Of a stretch of 64,000 nt of DNA, positions 47,266-55,027 are shown piece by piece. The position numbers and the translations under genes are program-made. The DNA is from JACCVL01 sp963704295 (GTDB taxonomy: Bacteria > Actinomycetota > Actinomycetes > Propionibacteriales > Nocardioidaceae). The notes under the pieces were generated by a model. It was given only the letters and a program-made list of their open reading frames with translations, was not told the origin of the DNA and ran no database searches. The stretch's first letter is position 1, and each line of letters opens with the position of its first letter. The stretch spans positions 2,604,001-2,668,000 of the forward strand of contig OY969884.1 in assembly GCA_963704295.1 (NCBI GenBank). Reading direction: 5' to 3'.

Positions 47266-48102
47266 ATGAGCACCGTCCCGACCCCACCCGCGGCGTCCGC
47301 ACCCCCCGCCGCTGCCGTCGATCCGCCGACCGGACTGGTGGTCCGGCAGTTCGACCATTGGCTGGTGCGCTGGCGCCGCACCTGGCGGGGCAGCGCGATC
47401 ACGAACTTCGTGCTGCCGGTGCTCTATCTCCTCGCGATGGGCGTCGGGCTGGGCTCGTACGTCGACGACGGCGGCGGCAGCGGCTCGCTCGGCGGCGTCG
47501 ACTACCTCGACTTCCTCGCGCCCGGGCTGCTCGCCACGTCGGTCATGCAGAACGCGGTCGGTGCCTCCACCTGGCCGGTGATGGGCATGATCAAGTGGAG
47601 CAAGACCTACTACGCGATGCTGGCCACACCGCTGCGGGTGCGGGACATCCTGATCGGCAACCTGTGGTTGGTCGTCGCCCGGCTCGCGCTCACGGCGTCG
47701 GTGTTCTTCGTCGTGCTGGTGCTGTTCGGTGTGGTGGTGCTGCCCGAGGCGCTGCTCGCGGTCCCGGCCGCGGTGCTGGTGGGCATGGCGCACTCGACGC
47801 CGTGCTTCGCCTACGCCGCGTGGCTCGACCGGGAGACCGGCTTCATGCTGCTCTACCGGGTCGGGGTCATCCCGATGTTCCTGTTCTCCGGAGCGTTCTT
47901 CCCGGTCTCCCAGCTGCCGACCGTGCTGGAGTGGCTGGCCCAGCTGATGCCGCTCTACCACGGCGTGGAGCTGGTGCGCGGGCTGTGCCTGGGCGACCCG
48001 GCGCTGCTTGCCGACCTCGGCCACGTGGCGTACCTGCTGGCCTGGGTCGCCGGCGGCTTCTGGCTCGCCGACCGCGCGCTCGCGCGCAGGCTGCGGCTCT
48101 GA
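47266..48102 (+). CDS. ABC-2 type permease, first subunit
   Basis: The 278-residue membrane protein has six predicted helices and an N-terminal Pro/Ala-rich tail (1-25). It has the NodJ/DrrB-type elements LYLLAMGVGLGSYV, YLDFLAPGLLATSVMQNAV, WSKTYYAMLATPLRVRDI and PMFLFSGAFFPVSQLP. The last two are the family's loop-helix signature. It pairs with the following permease, which shares this layout, so the transporter is likely a heterodimer of two related subunits plus ATPase. Confidence 0.9.
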   Translation: MSTVPTPPAASAPPAAAVDPPTGLVVRQFDHWLVRWRRTWRGSAITNFVLPVLYLLAMGVGLGSYVDDGGGSGSLGGVDYLDFLAPGLLATSVMQNAVGASTWPVMGMIKWSKTYYAMLATPLRVRDILIGNLWLVVARLALTASVFFVVLVLFGVVVLPEALLAVPAAVLVGMAHSTPCFAYAAWLDRETGFMLLYRVGVIPMFLFSGAFFPVSQLPTVLEWLAQLMPLYHGVELVRGLCLGDPALLADLGHVAYLLAWVAGGFWLADRALARRLRL

Positions 48103-48104
48103 CC

Positions 48105-48932
48105 ATGACCGGTCCACGGATCCGCGAGCTGATCGACCCGGGTGTCGCCCGGGTGGTCCCGCAGCCCCTCGGCGCGTTCGCCGCCCGGCACCTCGTCGAC
48201 CGCAACTACCGCGTCTACCGGCGTGACTGGCTGATCTTCCTCACCGGGGTGCTGGAGCCGCTGCTGTACCTGCTGTCGATCGGCATCGGGATCGAGCGGC
48301 TGGTCGGCGAGTTTCGCATCGGTGGTCAGGTGGTCTCCTACACCGAGTTCGTCGCCCCGGCGATGCTGGCCGCCTCCGCGATGAACGGGGCGCTGTTCGA
48401 CTGCACCTTCGGCGTCTTCTTCAAGCTGCGGTACGAGAAGGTCTACGACGCGGTGCTGGCCACCCCGCTCCGGCCGTTCGACGTGGCGGTCGGCGAGATC
48501 GCCTGGGCGTTGCTGCGCGCCGGCCTCTACGGCTGCATGTTCGTCGGGGTGATGGCCGCGCTCGACCTCACCACGTCGTGGTGGACGCTGCTCGCCCCGG
48601 TGGCGGTGCTGGTGATTGGGTACGCGTTCGCCGGAGCCGGGATGGCGCTGACGACGTTCATGCGCAGCTGGCAGGACTTCGACTTCATCACCCTCGCGGT
48701 GCTGCCGATGTTCCTGTTCTCGGCCACCTTCTTCCCCTTGGAGCGCTATCCGGACGGGGTGGAGTGGCTGGTGCAGCTGGTCCCGCTGTACCAGGGCGTG
48801 GTGCTGTGCCGCGGTCTGACCACCGGTGCGCTGACCGGCGAGATGCTGGTCGCGGTGGCGTACCTGCTGACGATGGGCAGCGTCGGGCTGGCGCTCGCCT
48901 CCCGTCGACTCGGCACCCTGCTGCTCCGCTGA
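48105..48932 (+). CDS. ABC-2 type permease, second subunit
   Basis: The 275-residue membrane protein is a paralogue of the preceding one. Matching blocks are LYLLSIGIGIERLV, YTEFVAPAMLAASAMNGAL, RYEKVYDAVLATPLRPFDV and PMFLFSATFFPLERYP, again in six helices. The ATG at 48105 is 2 bases after the previous stop, so translation is coupled. A palindromic element begins within 20 bases of the stop and may act as terminator. Confidence 0.9.
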   Translation: MTGPRIRELIDPGVARVVPQPLGAFAARHLVDRNYRVYRRDWLIFLTGVLEPLLYLLSIGIGIERLVGEFRIGGQVVSYTEFVAPAMLAASAMNGALFDCTFGVFFKLRYEKVYDAVLATPLRPFDVAVGEIAWALLRAGLYGCMFVGVMAALDLTTSWWTLLAPVAVLVIGYAFAGAGMALTTFMRSWQDFDFITLAVLPMFLFSATFFPLERYPDGVEWLVQLVPLYQGVVLCRGLTTGALTGEMLVAVAYLLTMGSVGLALASRRLGTLLLR

Positions 48933-48941
48933 CCAGCCCCC

Positions 48942-49063
48942 CGTCGGTCACGATCCGCGACTTCTGCAGCCCCCCTCCGGTCACGATCCGCGACTTCTGC
49001 ATGCAAAAGTCGCGGATCGTGGAGGGGGGAGGGGGGAGGGGGGAGGGGGAGGGGGAGGGGGAG
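48942..49063. repeat. Palindromic repeat element with G-tract array
   Basis: Two direct copies of CACGATCCGCGACTTCTGCA start at 48949 and 48982 (33 nt apart). The second copy is followed by its inverted partner, giving a 15-bp perfect stem (48982-48996 with 49007-49021, ten-base loop containing TGCATGCA). Then comes a run of about six G5-7A units to 49063. The core also occurs at 10381-10400. The hairpin lies after the ABC operon and before DUF3046 and could terminate transcription; the G runs could form a quadruplex. Confidence 0.85.
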
Positions 49064-49085
49064 CCCAGCGCGCCGGCGGCGGCCG

Positions 49086-49091
49086 CATACT
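49086..49091 (+). promoter_or_regulatory. -10 hexamer of DUF3046 (leaderless)
   Basis: CATACT ends 7 nt before GTG 49099. Confidence 0.4.
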
Positions 49092-49098
49092 GACGCGG

Positions 49099-49293
49099 GT
49101 GAGGCACAGCGAGTTCTGGGAGCGGATGGAGCAGCACCTCGGCGGGCCGTACTCACGGGTCTGGGCCCAGCAGCAGGCGCTGGCCGGGCTGGACGGCCGG
49201 ACCGTCGAGGAGGCGCTGGCGGCCGGCGAGCCGCCACGCCGGGTCTGGCGGGAGGTCTGGGCCAGCCTCGACCTGCCGCACTCCGAGCGCTGA
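49099..49293 (+). CDS. DUF3046 small protein
   Basis: This 64-residue actinobacterial protein of unknown function is full length: FWERMEQHLGGPYSRVWAQ, the conserved LDGRTVEEALAAGEPPRRVWREVW, and a short end. In many actinomycetes it lies beside recA. Here it is 7.7 kb from recA, with an accessory block between. Confidence 0.85.
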   Translation: MRHSEFWERMEQHLGGPYSRVWAQQQALAGLDGRTVEEALAAGEPPRRVWREVWASLDLPHSER

Positions 49294-49324
49294 CACCGCG
49301 CCCGGCAGTGGGTGGAGGGGCCGG

Positions 49325-50710
49325 CTACCAGGTGAAGCGCAGCACCAGCGAGATGCCGACCGCCCAGCCCGCCTGCGCCACCAGCCAGCCTCGGTGGTCT
49401 CGCGCGGCCAGCCCCGCGGCCAGCGGGACCAGCCAGAACGTGAACGGCAGCCAGATCCGCTCGACCTCGGACTTGGACAGCCCGGACAGGTCGGCGACCG
49501 CGATCGCGACCAGCGCCCCGAGCGCCAGCCACCAGCCCGCCGGCCAGCGAGTGCGGTCACGCAGCCGCCCTCGGACCCCCGCCACCCACCGGCCCAGCGC
49601 GGCCACCCCCGCCGGTCCGAGGCAGAAGCAGACGATCGCGAGGTTCGCCCACATCCAGTACGACTGCGGCCGCTCCGACCCGATGCCCTGCTCGTAGCGC
49701 TCCACCAACCGGTCCTGGCCCTCCAACCACCAGAAGCCGAGGGCCGCGAACAACCCCACCACGGCCACCCCGCCGAGCACGGCCGGCAGCAGCGGACGCC
49801 AGCTGCGCGCGGCGGCGAGGACGGCGAGCGCCAGGGCCCCGGTCAGCACCAGCCCGTACGACAGGTTGATGGCGACACCGAGCAGCAGCCCGGCCACCCC
49901 GCCGAGGGCCGCCGCTCGGACCCACCCGGCCGCGGTCGCCGCAGCCGCCAGCACCGCCAGGCCCCAGGCGGCGGCGGCGGCGAACACGCCGTCGGCGGAC
50001 ACCACCGACCAGATCACCAGCGGCGTCAGCACGAGGAACGGCGCCGCGAGCCGGGCCCGGTCCTCGTCCCCGAGGATGCGCAGCGTGACCAGCAGCGCGA
50101 CGACGGTGCTGGACCCGAGCAGGGTGAGCACCACGCCGCCCCACTCCGGACCGCCCAGGCCGATCCGGTCCAGCCAGACGAACCCCATGAAGGTCAGCGG
50201 TGGGTGCGCCGCCACGTGCGTCACCCAGTTCGTCTCCGCCGACGAGTCGATCCGGTCGGTGAACCCCGGCAGCAGCTGGGTGAGGTCGTCGACCCGCGGG
50301 ACGTCGACGAGGTATTCGTGCTCGTTGGTCAGCGGCTCGGCGATGCCGGACCAGCCGCGGATCAGGGCCAGGCTGACCGACCACACCAGGCCGGCGAGCC
50401 AGGTCGCCAGCAGCAGCCGGCGCCACGGCAGCCGGCCGGCCAGGGCGGGGCCGTGGCCGGCGACGCCGTAGGCCACCACCAGGGCCATCGGGAGGCCGGG
50501 GCCGCTCGTGATCGCGATGGTCGGCTCGAAGTACGCCGACAGGGGCTCCAGCCACGCGTGCACGTCGCCCCACCATTTCCCCCACTCCTCGGCGGTGAAC
50601 GCGGCGACGACGACGACGGTCGCCAGCGACAGCGCCAGCCACTCCGGCCGGCGACTGCCGGACGGCCGGGCGGCCGGCTCGACGCCGGCCGCTCGCACGC
50701 GCGAGGTCAC
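49325..50710 (-). CDS. Polytopic membrane glycosyltransferase-like protein (GT39/GT87-like)
   Basis: The 461-residue protein has about eleven membrane helices. An outer loop has VTHVAAHPPLTFMGF, the HPP motif common in PMT/ArnT-type lipid-linked sugar transferases, after a loop with EHEYLVDVPRVDD. The C-terminus has SKSEVERIWLPFTFWLVP, which matches the end of actinobacterial mannosyl- or glucosyl-transferase-like membrane proteins. Substrate is unknown. GTG 50710 overlaps the SDR stop by 4 bases; longer forms of the open frame would lie inside the SDR gene. It may work with the nearby epimerase and GT2 genes on a surface glycan, an inference from position. Confidence 0.65.
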   Translation of the reverse strand: MTSRVRAAGVEPAARPSGSRRPEWLALSLATVVVVAAFTAEEWGKWWGDVHAWLEPLSAYFEPTIAITSGPGLPMALVVAYGVAGHGPALAGRLPWRRLLLATWLAGLVWSVSLALIRGWSGIAEPLTNEHEYLVDVPRVDDLTQLLPGFTDRIDSSAETNWVTHVAAHPPLTFMGFVWLDRIGLGGPEWGGVVLTLLGSSTVVALLVTLRILGDEDRARLAAPFLVLTPLVIWSVVSADGVFAAAAAWGLAVLAAAATAAGWVRAAALGGVAGLLLGVAINLSYGLVLTGALALAVLAAARSWRPLLPAVLGGVAVVGLFAALGFWWLEGQDRLVERYEQGIGSERPQSYWMWANLAIVCFCLGPAGVAALGRWVAGVRGRLRDRTRWPAGWWLALGALVAIAVADLSGLSKSEVERIWLPFTFWLVPLAAGLAARDHRGWLVAQAGWAVGISLVLRFTW

Positions 50711-51684
50711 GTCGCGTCGACCCCGATCGCCGTGCTGACCGCGTCCCACAGCCGGGCCCGTTCGCCGACCCTCTCCTTCTGCCACGGCGCGTACGCCAGC
50801 GGGCGAGGCCGGCGGTCGCTCCAGAACACCCCGCTGGCACCGGCCGTCACCGACCCGCCGTTGCCGGCCACCAGCCACACCACGGTGTCCGCGCCTTGCT
50901 CGGACGACCGGAGCAGCGGTCCGACCAGCCGGTGGAAGCCGGGGAGAGAGTCCGCGATCCCGGGGGTGTCGGCCCAGCCGGGATGCATCGCGTGCACGGC
51001 GACGTGGTCCACCCGCAGCCGGTCGGCCCACATCTGCGCCAGCACGACCTGCATCCGCTTGGTGCGGGCATAGGCGTCGGTCCCGGACCAGGGTCGTTCG
51101 GTACGCTCCAGGTCGCTGGTGTCGAGCTGGCGGGTGTACATGCCGCCGGAGGAGACCCACACCACCCGCGCGTCACCGTCGGCCGCCAGCACGTGCCGGA
51201 GCCGATGGGTGAGCAGGCACGGTCCGAGCACGTGCGTCGCCAGCACCAGCTCGTGCCCCTGCGCCGTCTCGGTGCGCTCCGGCGGCAGCACGCCGGCGTT
51301 GTGCACCAGGCCGTGCAGCCGGTCCACCTGCCCGGTGAGCTTGTCGGTGTAGGCGCGCACGCTGTCCAGGTCGCTCACGTCGCACACCTCGGGCAGCAGC
51401 TCGCCCGCGTCACCCGCGGCGGCCCTGAGCTCGGTTGCCGCGCTCTCCAGCTTGGACCGGGTCCGACCCACCAGGTGCACGGTCGCCCCGAGCCGGGCGC
51501 AGCCGACCGCGGCGGCGGCGCCCAGCCCACCGCTGGCTCCGGTCACGACGACGTGCCGACCCTCCAGCGCGCCGGGGGCGGGATCCGGCGGCCACCAGTT
51601 CTTCCGCAGCGCCGGGCCGATGCTCGAGTAGCCCAGCACGACGCTCTTGTCCATGAACCAGTCGACGTAGTGGGTGGGGCGCAC
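50707..51684 (-). CDS. Short-chain dehydrogenase/reductase
   Basis: The 325-residue Rossmann oxidoreductase has the NAD(P)-binding TGASGGLG (about 49-56), the NAG motif in HNAGVLPP, catalytic Ser in VVWVSSGGMYT and Tyr-x3-Lys in DAYARTKRM. The front 40 residues (DWFMDKSVVLGYSSIGPALRK) resemble the dehydrogenase/reductase SDR12-like group. Substrate unknown. GTG 51684 has TAGGCT 6 nt before it, so leaderless. It is divergent from mtnP, 77 bases apart. Confidence 0.88.
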   Translation of the reverse strand: MRPTHYVDWFMDKSVVLGYSSIGPALRKNWWPPDPAPGALEGRHVVVTGASGGLGAAAAVGCARLGATVHLVGRTRSKLESAATELRAAAGDAGELLPEVCDVSDLDSVRAYTDKLTGQVDRLHGLVHNAGVLPPERTETAQGHELVLATHVLGPCLLTHRLRHVLAADGDARVVWVSSGGMYTRQLDTSDLERTERPWSGTDAYARTKRMQVVLAQMWADRLRVDHVAVHAMHPGWADTPGIADSLPGFHRLVGPLLRSSEQGADTVVWLVAGNGGSVTAGASGVFWSDRRPRPLAYAPWQKERVGERARLWDAVSTAIGVDAT

Positions 51685-51690
51685 GGCTCG

Positions 51691-51696
51691 AGCCTA
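51691..51696 (-). promoter_or_regulatory. -10 hexamer of the SDR gene (leaderless)
   Basis: TAGGCT on the minus strand, 6 nt before GTG 51684. Confidence 0.5.
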
Positions 51697-51748
51697 GGTG
51701 CCCGCGGGCATGGCGGCACCCGTCCCGGGCGGACCGTCGTGGCGCTGG

Positions 51749-51754
51749 CAGACT
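51749..51754 (+). promoter_or_regulatory. -10 hexamer of mtnP (leaderless)
   Basis: CAGACT ends 7 nt before GTG 51762, divergent from the SDR promoter. Confidence 0.45.
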
Positions 51755-51761
51755 CCACCGG

Positions 51762-52640
51762 GTGAGCACAGCGGGTACGGACCAGGTGGGGGAGCGGGCC
51801 GGGCAGACCGGGCCTGCCGGGGATCGGTCGCGGACGGCCGACATCGCCGTCATCGGCGGCTCCGGCTTCTACGAGTTCCTCGCCGACGTCACCGAGGTCG
51901 ACGTGGACACCCCGTACGGGGCGCCGTCGGCGCCGGTGTCGATCGGCCGGCTGGCGACGGACGCGGGCAGCCGTGGCGTGGCGTTCCTCCCTCGGCACGG
52001 CAGCGGGCACGCCTACCCCGCGCACCGGGTCAACTACCGGGCGAACCTGTGGGCGTTGCGCTCGGTCGGGGTGCGGCAGGTGATCGCCCCGTGCGCGGTC
52101 GGCAGCCTGACGCCCGAGCTCGGGCCGGGCGCGCTGGTGGTGCCGGACCAGCTGGTCGACCGCACCAGCGGCCGGGTGCAGACGTACTTCGACTCCGGCG
52201 CCTGCCACGTCGGCTTCGCCGACCCGTACTGCCCGCGGCTGCGTCGACACGTCCTGGACGCGAGCGAGCGACAGGGTGAGCGGCTCGTCGACGGCGGGGC
52301 GATGGTGGTCATCGAGGGCCCGAGGTTCTCCACCCGCGCCGAGTCGCAGTGGTACGCCGCGCAGGGCTGGTCGCTGGTGAACATGACCGGCCATCCGGAG
52401 GCGGTGCTGGCCCGCGAGCTCGCGCTCTGCTACACGCCGGTGGCGCTGGTCACCGACGTCGACGCGGGGGTCGACGCCGACCACGCCGTCGACCAGGCCG
52501 AGGTCTTCCGGGTCTTCGGGGAGAACACCGAGCGGCTCCGGACGCTGCTGCACCAGGTGGTGGCAGCCGCGCCGGCCGAGCGCGACTGCGCCTGCCCGCA
52601 CGCACTGGACGGCATGACGCTTCCGGTGCAGCTGCCATGA
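51762..52640 (+). CDS. mtnP: S-methyl-5'-thioadenosine phosphorylase family
   Basis: This purine phosphorylase cleaves methylthioadenosine (or methylthioinosine) to the base and methylthioribose-1-phosphate. The 292-residue protein has a Ser/Gly-rich tail (1-25), then IAVIGGSGFYEF, FLPRHGSGHAYPAHRVNYRAN, VVPDQLVDRTSGR, IEGPRFSTRAES and NMTGHPEAVLARE. These are the MTAP family signatures. It overlaps the epimerase gene by 4 bases and so begins a plus-strand operon of sugar-nucleotide and glycosyl genes. Confidence 0.92.
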   Translation: MSTAGTDQVGERAGQTGPAGDRSRTADIAVIGGSGFYEFLADVTEVDVDTPYGAPSAPVSIGRLATDAGSRGVAFLPRHGSGHAYPAHRVNYRANLWALRSVGVRQVIAPCAVGSLTPELGPGALVVPDQLVDRTSGRVQTYFDSGACHVGFADPYCPRLRRHVLDASERQGERLVDGGAMVVIEGPRFSTRAESQWYAAQGWSLVNMTGHPEAVLARELALCYTPVALVTDVDAGVDADHAVDQAEVFRVFGENTERLRTLLHQVVAAAPAERDCACPHALDGMTLPVQLP

Positions 52641-53683
52641 GGGTGCTGCTGACCGGAGCGGCCGGCTTCATCGGCGGCCGGGTCGCCGCCCTGCTCCGCG
52701 ACGGCGGACACGAAGTGGTGGCGATCGACGCGATGCTCGACAAGGCGCACCGGCCGGACGCGGACCTGCCCCCGCAGGTGCAGCGGCTCGATGTCCGCGA
52801 CGCCGCCGCGCTGGACGAGCTGCTCCCCGGCGTGGACGTGGTGTGCCACCAGGCCGCGATGGTCGGCAACGGGGTGGACGCGCAGGACCTGCCGGGTTAC
52901 GCCGCCCACAACGACCTGGGCACGGCGGTGCTGCTCGCCGCGATGGCCCGGGCCGGCGTCGTCCGGCTGGTGCTGGCCTCCTCGATGGTGGTCTACGGCG
53001 AGGGTCGCTACACCTGCATCCAGCACGGCGACGTGGACCCGCAACCGCGGCGGGGCGCCGACCTCGAGGCCGGCGTGTTCGACCCCCGTTGTCCGGTCTG
53101 CGAGTCGCTGCTGGGGTGGGGGCTGGTGCCCGAGTCCGCCCCGATTCGTCCGCGCAGCTCGTACGCGGTGTCGAAGGTGGCGCAGGAGCAGTACGCGCAG
53201 GCGTGGACGACGCTGGAGGCCGGTCGCTGTGTGGCGCTGCGCTACCACAACGTCTACGGGCCGCACATGCCCGCCGACACTCCCTACTCCGGCGTGGCCG
53301 CGGTGTTCCGGTCCGCCCTGGAGCGGGGGACTGCGCCGCGGGTGTTCGAGGACGGCGGCCAGATGCGTGACTTCGTGCACCTCGACGACGTCGCCCGGGC
53401 GAACCTCGCGGCCGTCGAGCGGGTCGCCGACCATCCGGTCGGGGTGACGCCGTACAACGTCTGCTCCGGTCGCCCGCGGACCATCGGGCAGCTGGCGTCG
53501 GTGCTGGCCGAGACCATCGGAGGCGCCGAGCCCGTCGTCACCGGCGAGCACCGGCCCGCCGACGTGCGGCATGTGGTCGCCTCGCCGGAGGCGGCCGTGC
53601 AGGGCCTGGGGTTCAGCGCGGAGGTAACCCCCGAAGAGGGCCTGCGCGCCTTCGCCGACGCACCGTTGCGGCCGACCCGATGA
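52637..53683 (+). CDS. NAD-dependent epimerase/dehydratase with a Cys-rich insert
   Basis: The 348-residue protein has the extended-SDR opening LLTGAAGFIGGRV (about 4-16), SSMVVYGEG (Ser), and Tyr-x3-Lys in RSSYAVSKVAQE with YHNVYGPHMP after it. It is like UDP-glucose 4-epimerase or dTDP-sugar enzymes. Between residues about 130 and 170 it has an insert with YTCIQHGDVDP and DPRCPVCESLLG, including a Cys-Pro-x-Cys pair, which may bind metal. GDP- or UDP-sugar substrate is unknown. It overlaps the GT2 gene by 4 bases. Confidence 0.85.
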   Translation: MRVLLTGAAGFIGGRVAALLRDGGHEVVAIDAMLDKAHRPDADLPPQVQRLDVRDAAALDELLPGVDVVCHQAAMVGNGVDAQDLPGYAAHNDLGTAVLLAAMARAGVVRLVLASSMVVYGEGRYTCIQHGDVDPQPRRGADLEAGVFDPRCPVCESLLGWGLVPESAPIRPRSSYAVSKVAQEQYAQAWTTLEAGRCVALRYHNVYGPHMPADTPYSGVAAVFRSALERGTAPRVFEDGGQMRDFVHLDDVARANLAAVERVADHPVGVTPYNVCSGRPRTIGQLASVLAETIGGAEPVVTGEHRPADVRHVVASPEAAVQGLGFSAEVTPEEGLRAFADAPLRPTR

Positions 53684-54336
53684 CCCGCTGCGACGTGGTG
53701 CTGCCCTGCCGGGACGAGGCGCTGGCGCTGCCGGGTGTGCTGGCCCGGCTGCCGGACACCATGCGCGCGATCGTGGTGGACAACGGGTCGACCGACGGCA
53801 CCGCCGAGGTGGCCCGCAGCCTCGGCGCCGAGGTGGTGACCGAGCCGCGGCCGGGCTACGGCGCGGCGGTGCACGCCGGGGTCCTGGCCGCTCGCGCGCC
53901 CCTGGTCGGCGTCGTCGACGGTGACGGGTCGCTGGACCCGGCCGACCTGGTCCGGCTCGCCGACCTGGTCGAGAGCGGTGCCGCCACGATGGCCGTCGGC
54001 CGGCGTCGGCCCACCGACACCCGCGCCTGGCCCTGGCACGCCCGGGTCGGCAACCGGGTGCTGTCCGCACGCATCCGGCAGGTCACCGGCCTGCCGGTGC
54101 ACGACATCGCCCCGATCCGGGTGTGCCGGCGCGCCGACCTGCTGGACCTCGGGATCGAGGACCGGCGCTTCGGCTACCCGCTGGAGCTGCTGCTGCGCGC
54201 CGGCCGGGCGGGCTGGACCGTGGCCGAGGTGGACGTGCCGTACGCCCGCCGGGCCGAGGGCACGAAGTCGAAGGTGTCCGGCAGCGTCGTCGGCACCGTC
54301 CGGGCGCTGCGGGACTTCGCCTCGGTGCTGTCGTGA
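53680..54336 (+). CDS. Family 2 glycosyltransferase (DPM/GtrB-like)
   Basis: The 218-residue cytoplasmic protein has the GT-A start VVLPCRDEALALPGVLARL, DNGSTDGTAEVAR, the DxD-type VVDGDGSLDP and the acceptor-site GNRVLSARIRQVTGLPVHDIAP. The length and order match polyprenyl-phosphate glycosyltransferases without a membrane anchor. The donor may be the nucleotide sugar made by the epimerase. It overlaps the DUF2064 gene by 4 bases. Confidence 0.87.
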   Translation: MTRCDVVLPCRDEALALPGVLARLPDTMRAIVVDNGSTDGTAEVARSLGAEVVTEPRPGYGAAVHAGVLAARAPLVGVVDGDGSLDPADLVRLADLVESGAATMAVGRRRPTDTRAWPWHARVGNRVLSARIRQVTGLPVHDIAPIRVCRRADLLDLGIEDRRFGYPLELLLRAGRAGWTVAEVDVPYARRAEGTKSKVSGSVVGTVRALRDFASVLS

Positions 54337-55007
54337 CCGGCGCGGTGCTGGTCGTCGCGAAGGCGCCGGTACCGGGGCTGGCGAAGACCCGGCTCGCGGG
54401 CGCCGTCGGCGACCAGGCGGCCGCGGAGCTGGCTGCGGCCGCACTGCTCGACGTGCTGCATCAGGTGCAGGTCGCCGGGGTGCGGCTGCTGGTCGCCCTG
54501 ACCGGTGACCTGGACGCGGCCGCATGCGGCCAGGAGGTTCGGGCCGCGCTGGCCGGCGCCGAGGTGTTCGCGCAGCGCGGCGACGCCTTCGCCGACCGGC
54601 TGGCGTCGGCGCACGCGGACGCGCGACGCCTGCTCGACGACGACGCGCCGATCCTCCAGGTCGGCATGGACACCCCGCAGCTGTCGGCGGCGCTGATCAC
54701 CGAGTCGCTGCGGACCGCCGCCGAGGTCGACGCCGTCCTCGGCCCGGCCGAGGACGGTGGCTGGTGGGGCATCGCGGTCCGCGACGCGAGCTGGGCCGAG
54801 GCGCTGCGCGACGTGCCGATGTCCGAGCCGGACACGGGGCAGCGCACCCTGGCCGCGCTGCGCGGATGCGGCGCGGAGGTCCACCTGCTGCCCCCGCTGC
54901 GCGACGTGGACACCTGGGAGGACGCCCGCTCGGTCGCGGCCGTGGCTCTGCACTCCCGCTTCGCCGGCGCGGTCGCCGCGCTCGGCGCAAACGGCCTCCA
55001 CCACTGA
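54333..55007 (+). CDS. DUF2064 / TIGR04282 family nucleotidyltransferase-like protein
   Basis: The 224-residue protein opens with VLVVAKAPVPGLAKTRLAGAVG, the nucleotide-sugar-transferase loop of this family (K-x-P-x-P-G-x-x-K-T-R-L). It also has QVGMDTPQL (metal-binding Asp position) and GPAEDGGWWGIAV. Members are often beside GT2 glycosyltransferases, as here. A role in activating a sugar or phosphonate is possible; no substrate is established. The start GTG 54333 overlaps the GT2 stop. Confidence 0.85.
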   Translation: MTGAVLVVAKAPVPGLAKTRLAGAVGDQAAAELAAAALLDVLHQVQVAGVRLLVALTGDLDAAACGQEVRAALAGAEVFAQRGDAFADRLASAHADARRLLDDDAPILQVGMDTPQLSAALITESLRTAAEVDAVLGPAEDGGWWGIAVRDASWAEALRDVPMSEPDTGQRTLAALRGCGAEVHLLPPLRDVDTWEDARSVAAVALHSRFAGAVAALGANGLHH

Positions 55008-55014
55008 GGCGTGG

Positions 55015-55020
55015 CAGGCT
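55015..55020 (+). promoter_or_regulatory. -10 hexamer of the molybdopterin oxidoreductase gene (leaderless)
   Basis: CAGGCT ends 7 nt before GTG 55028. Confidence 0.45.
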
Positions 55021-55027
55021 GGTGCGG

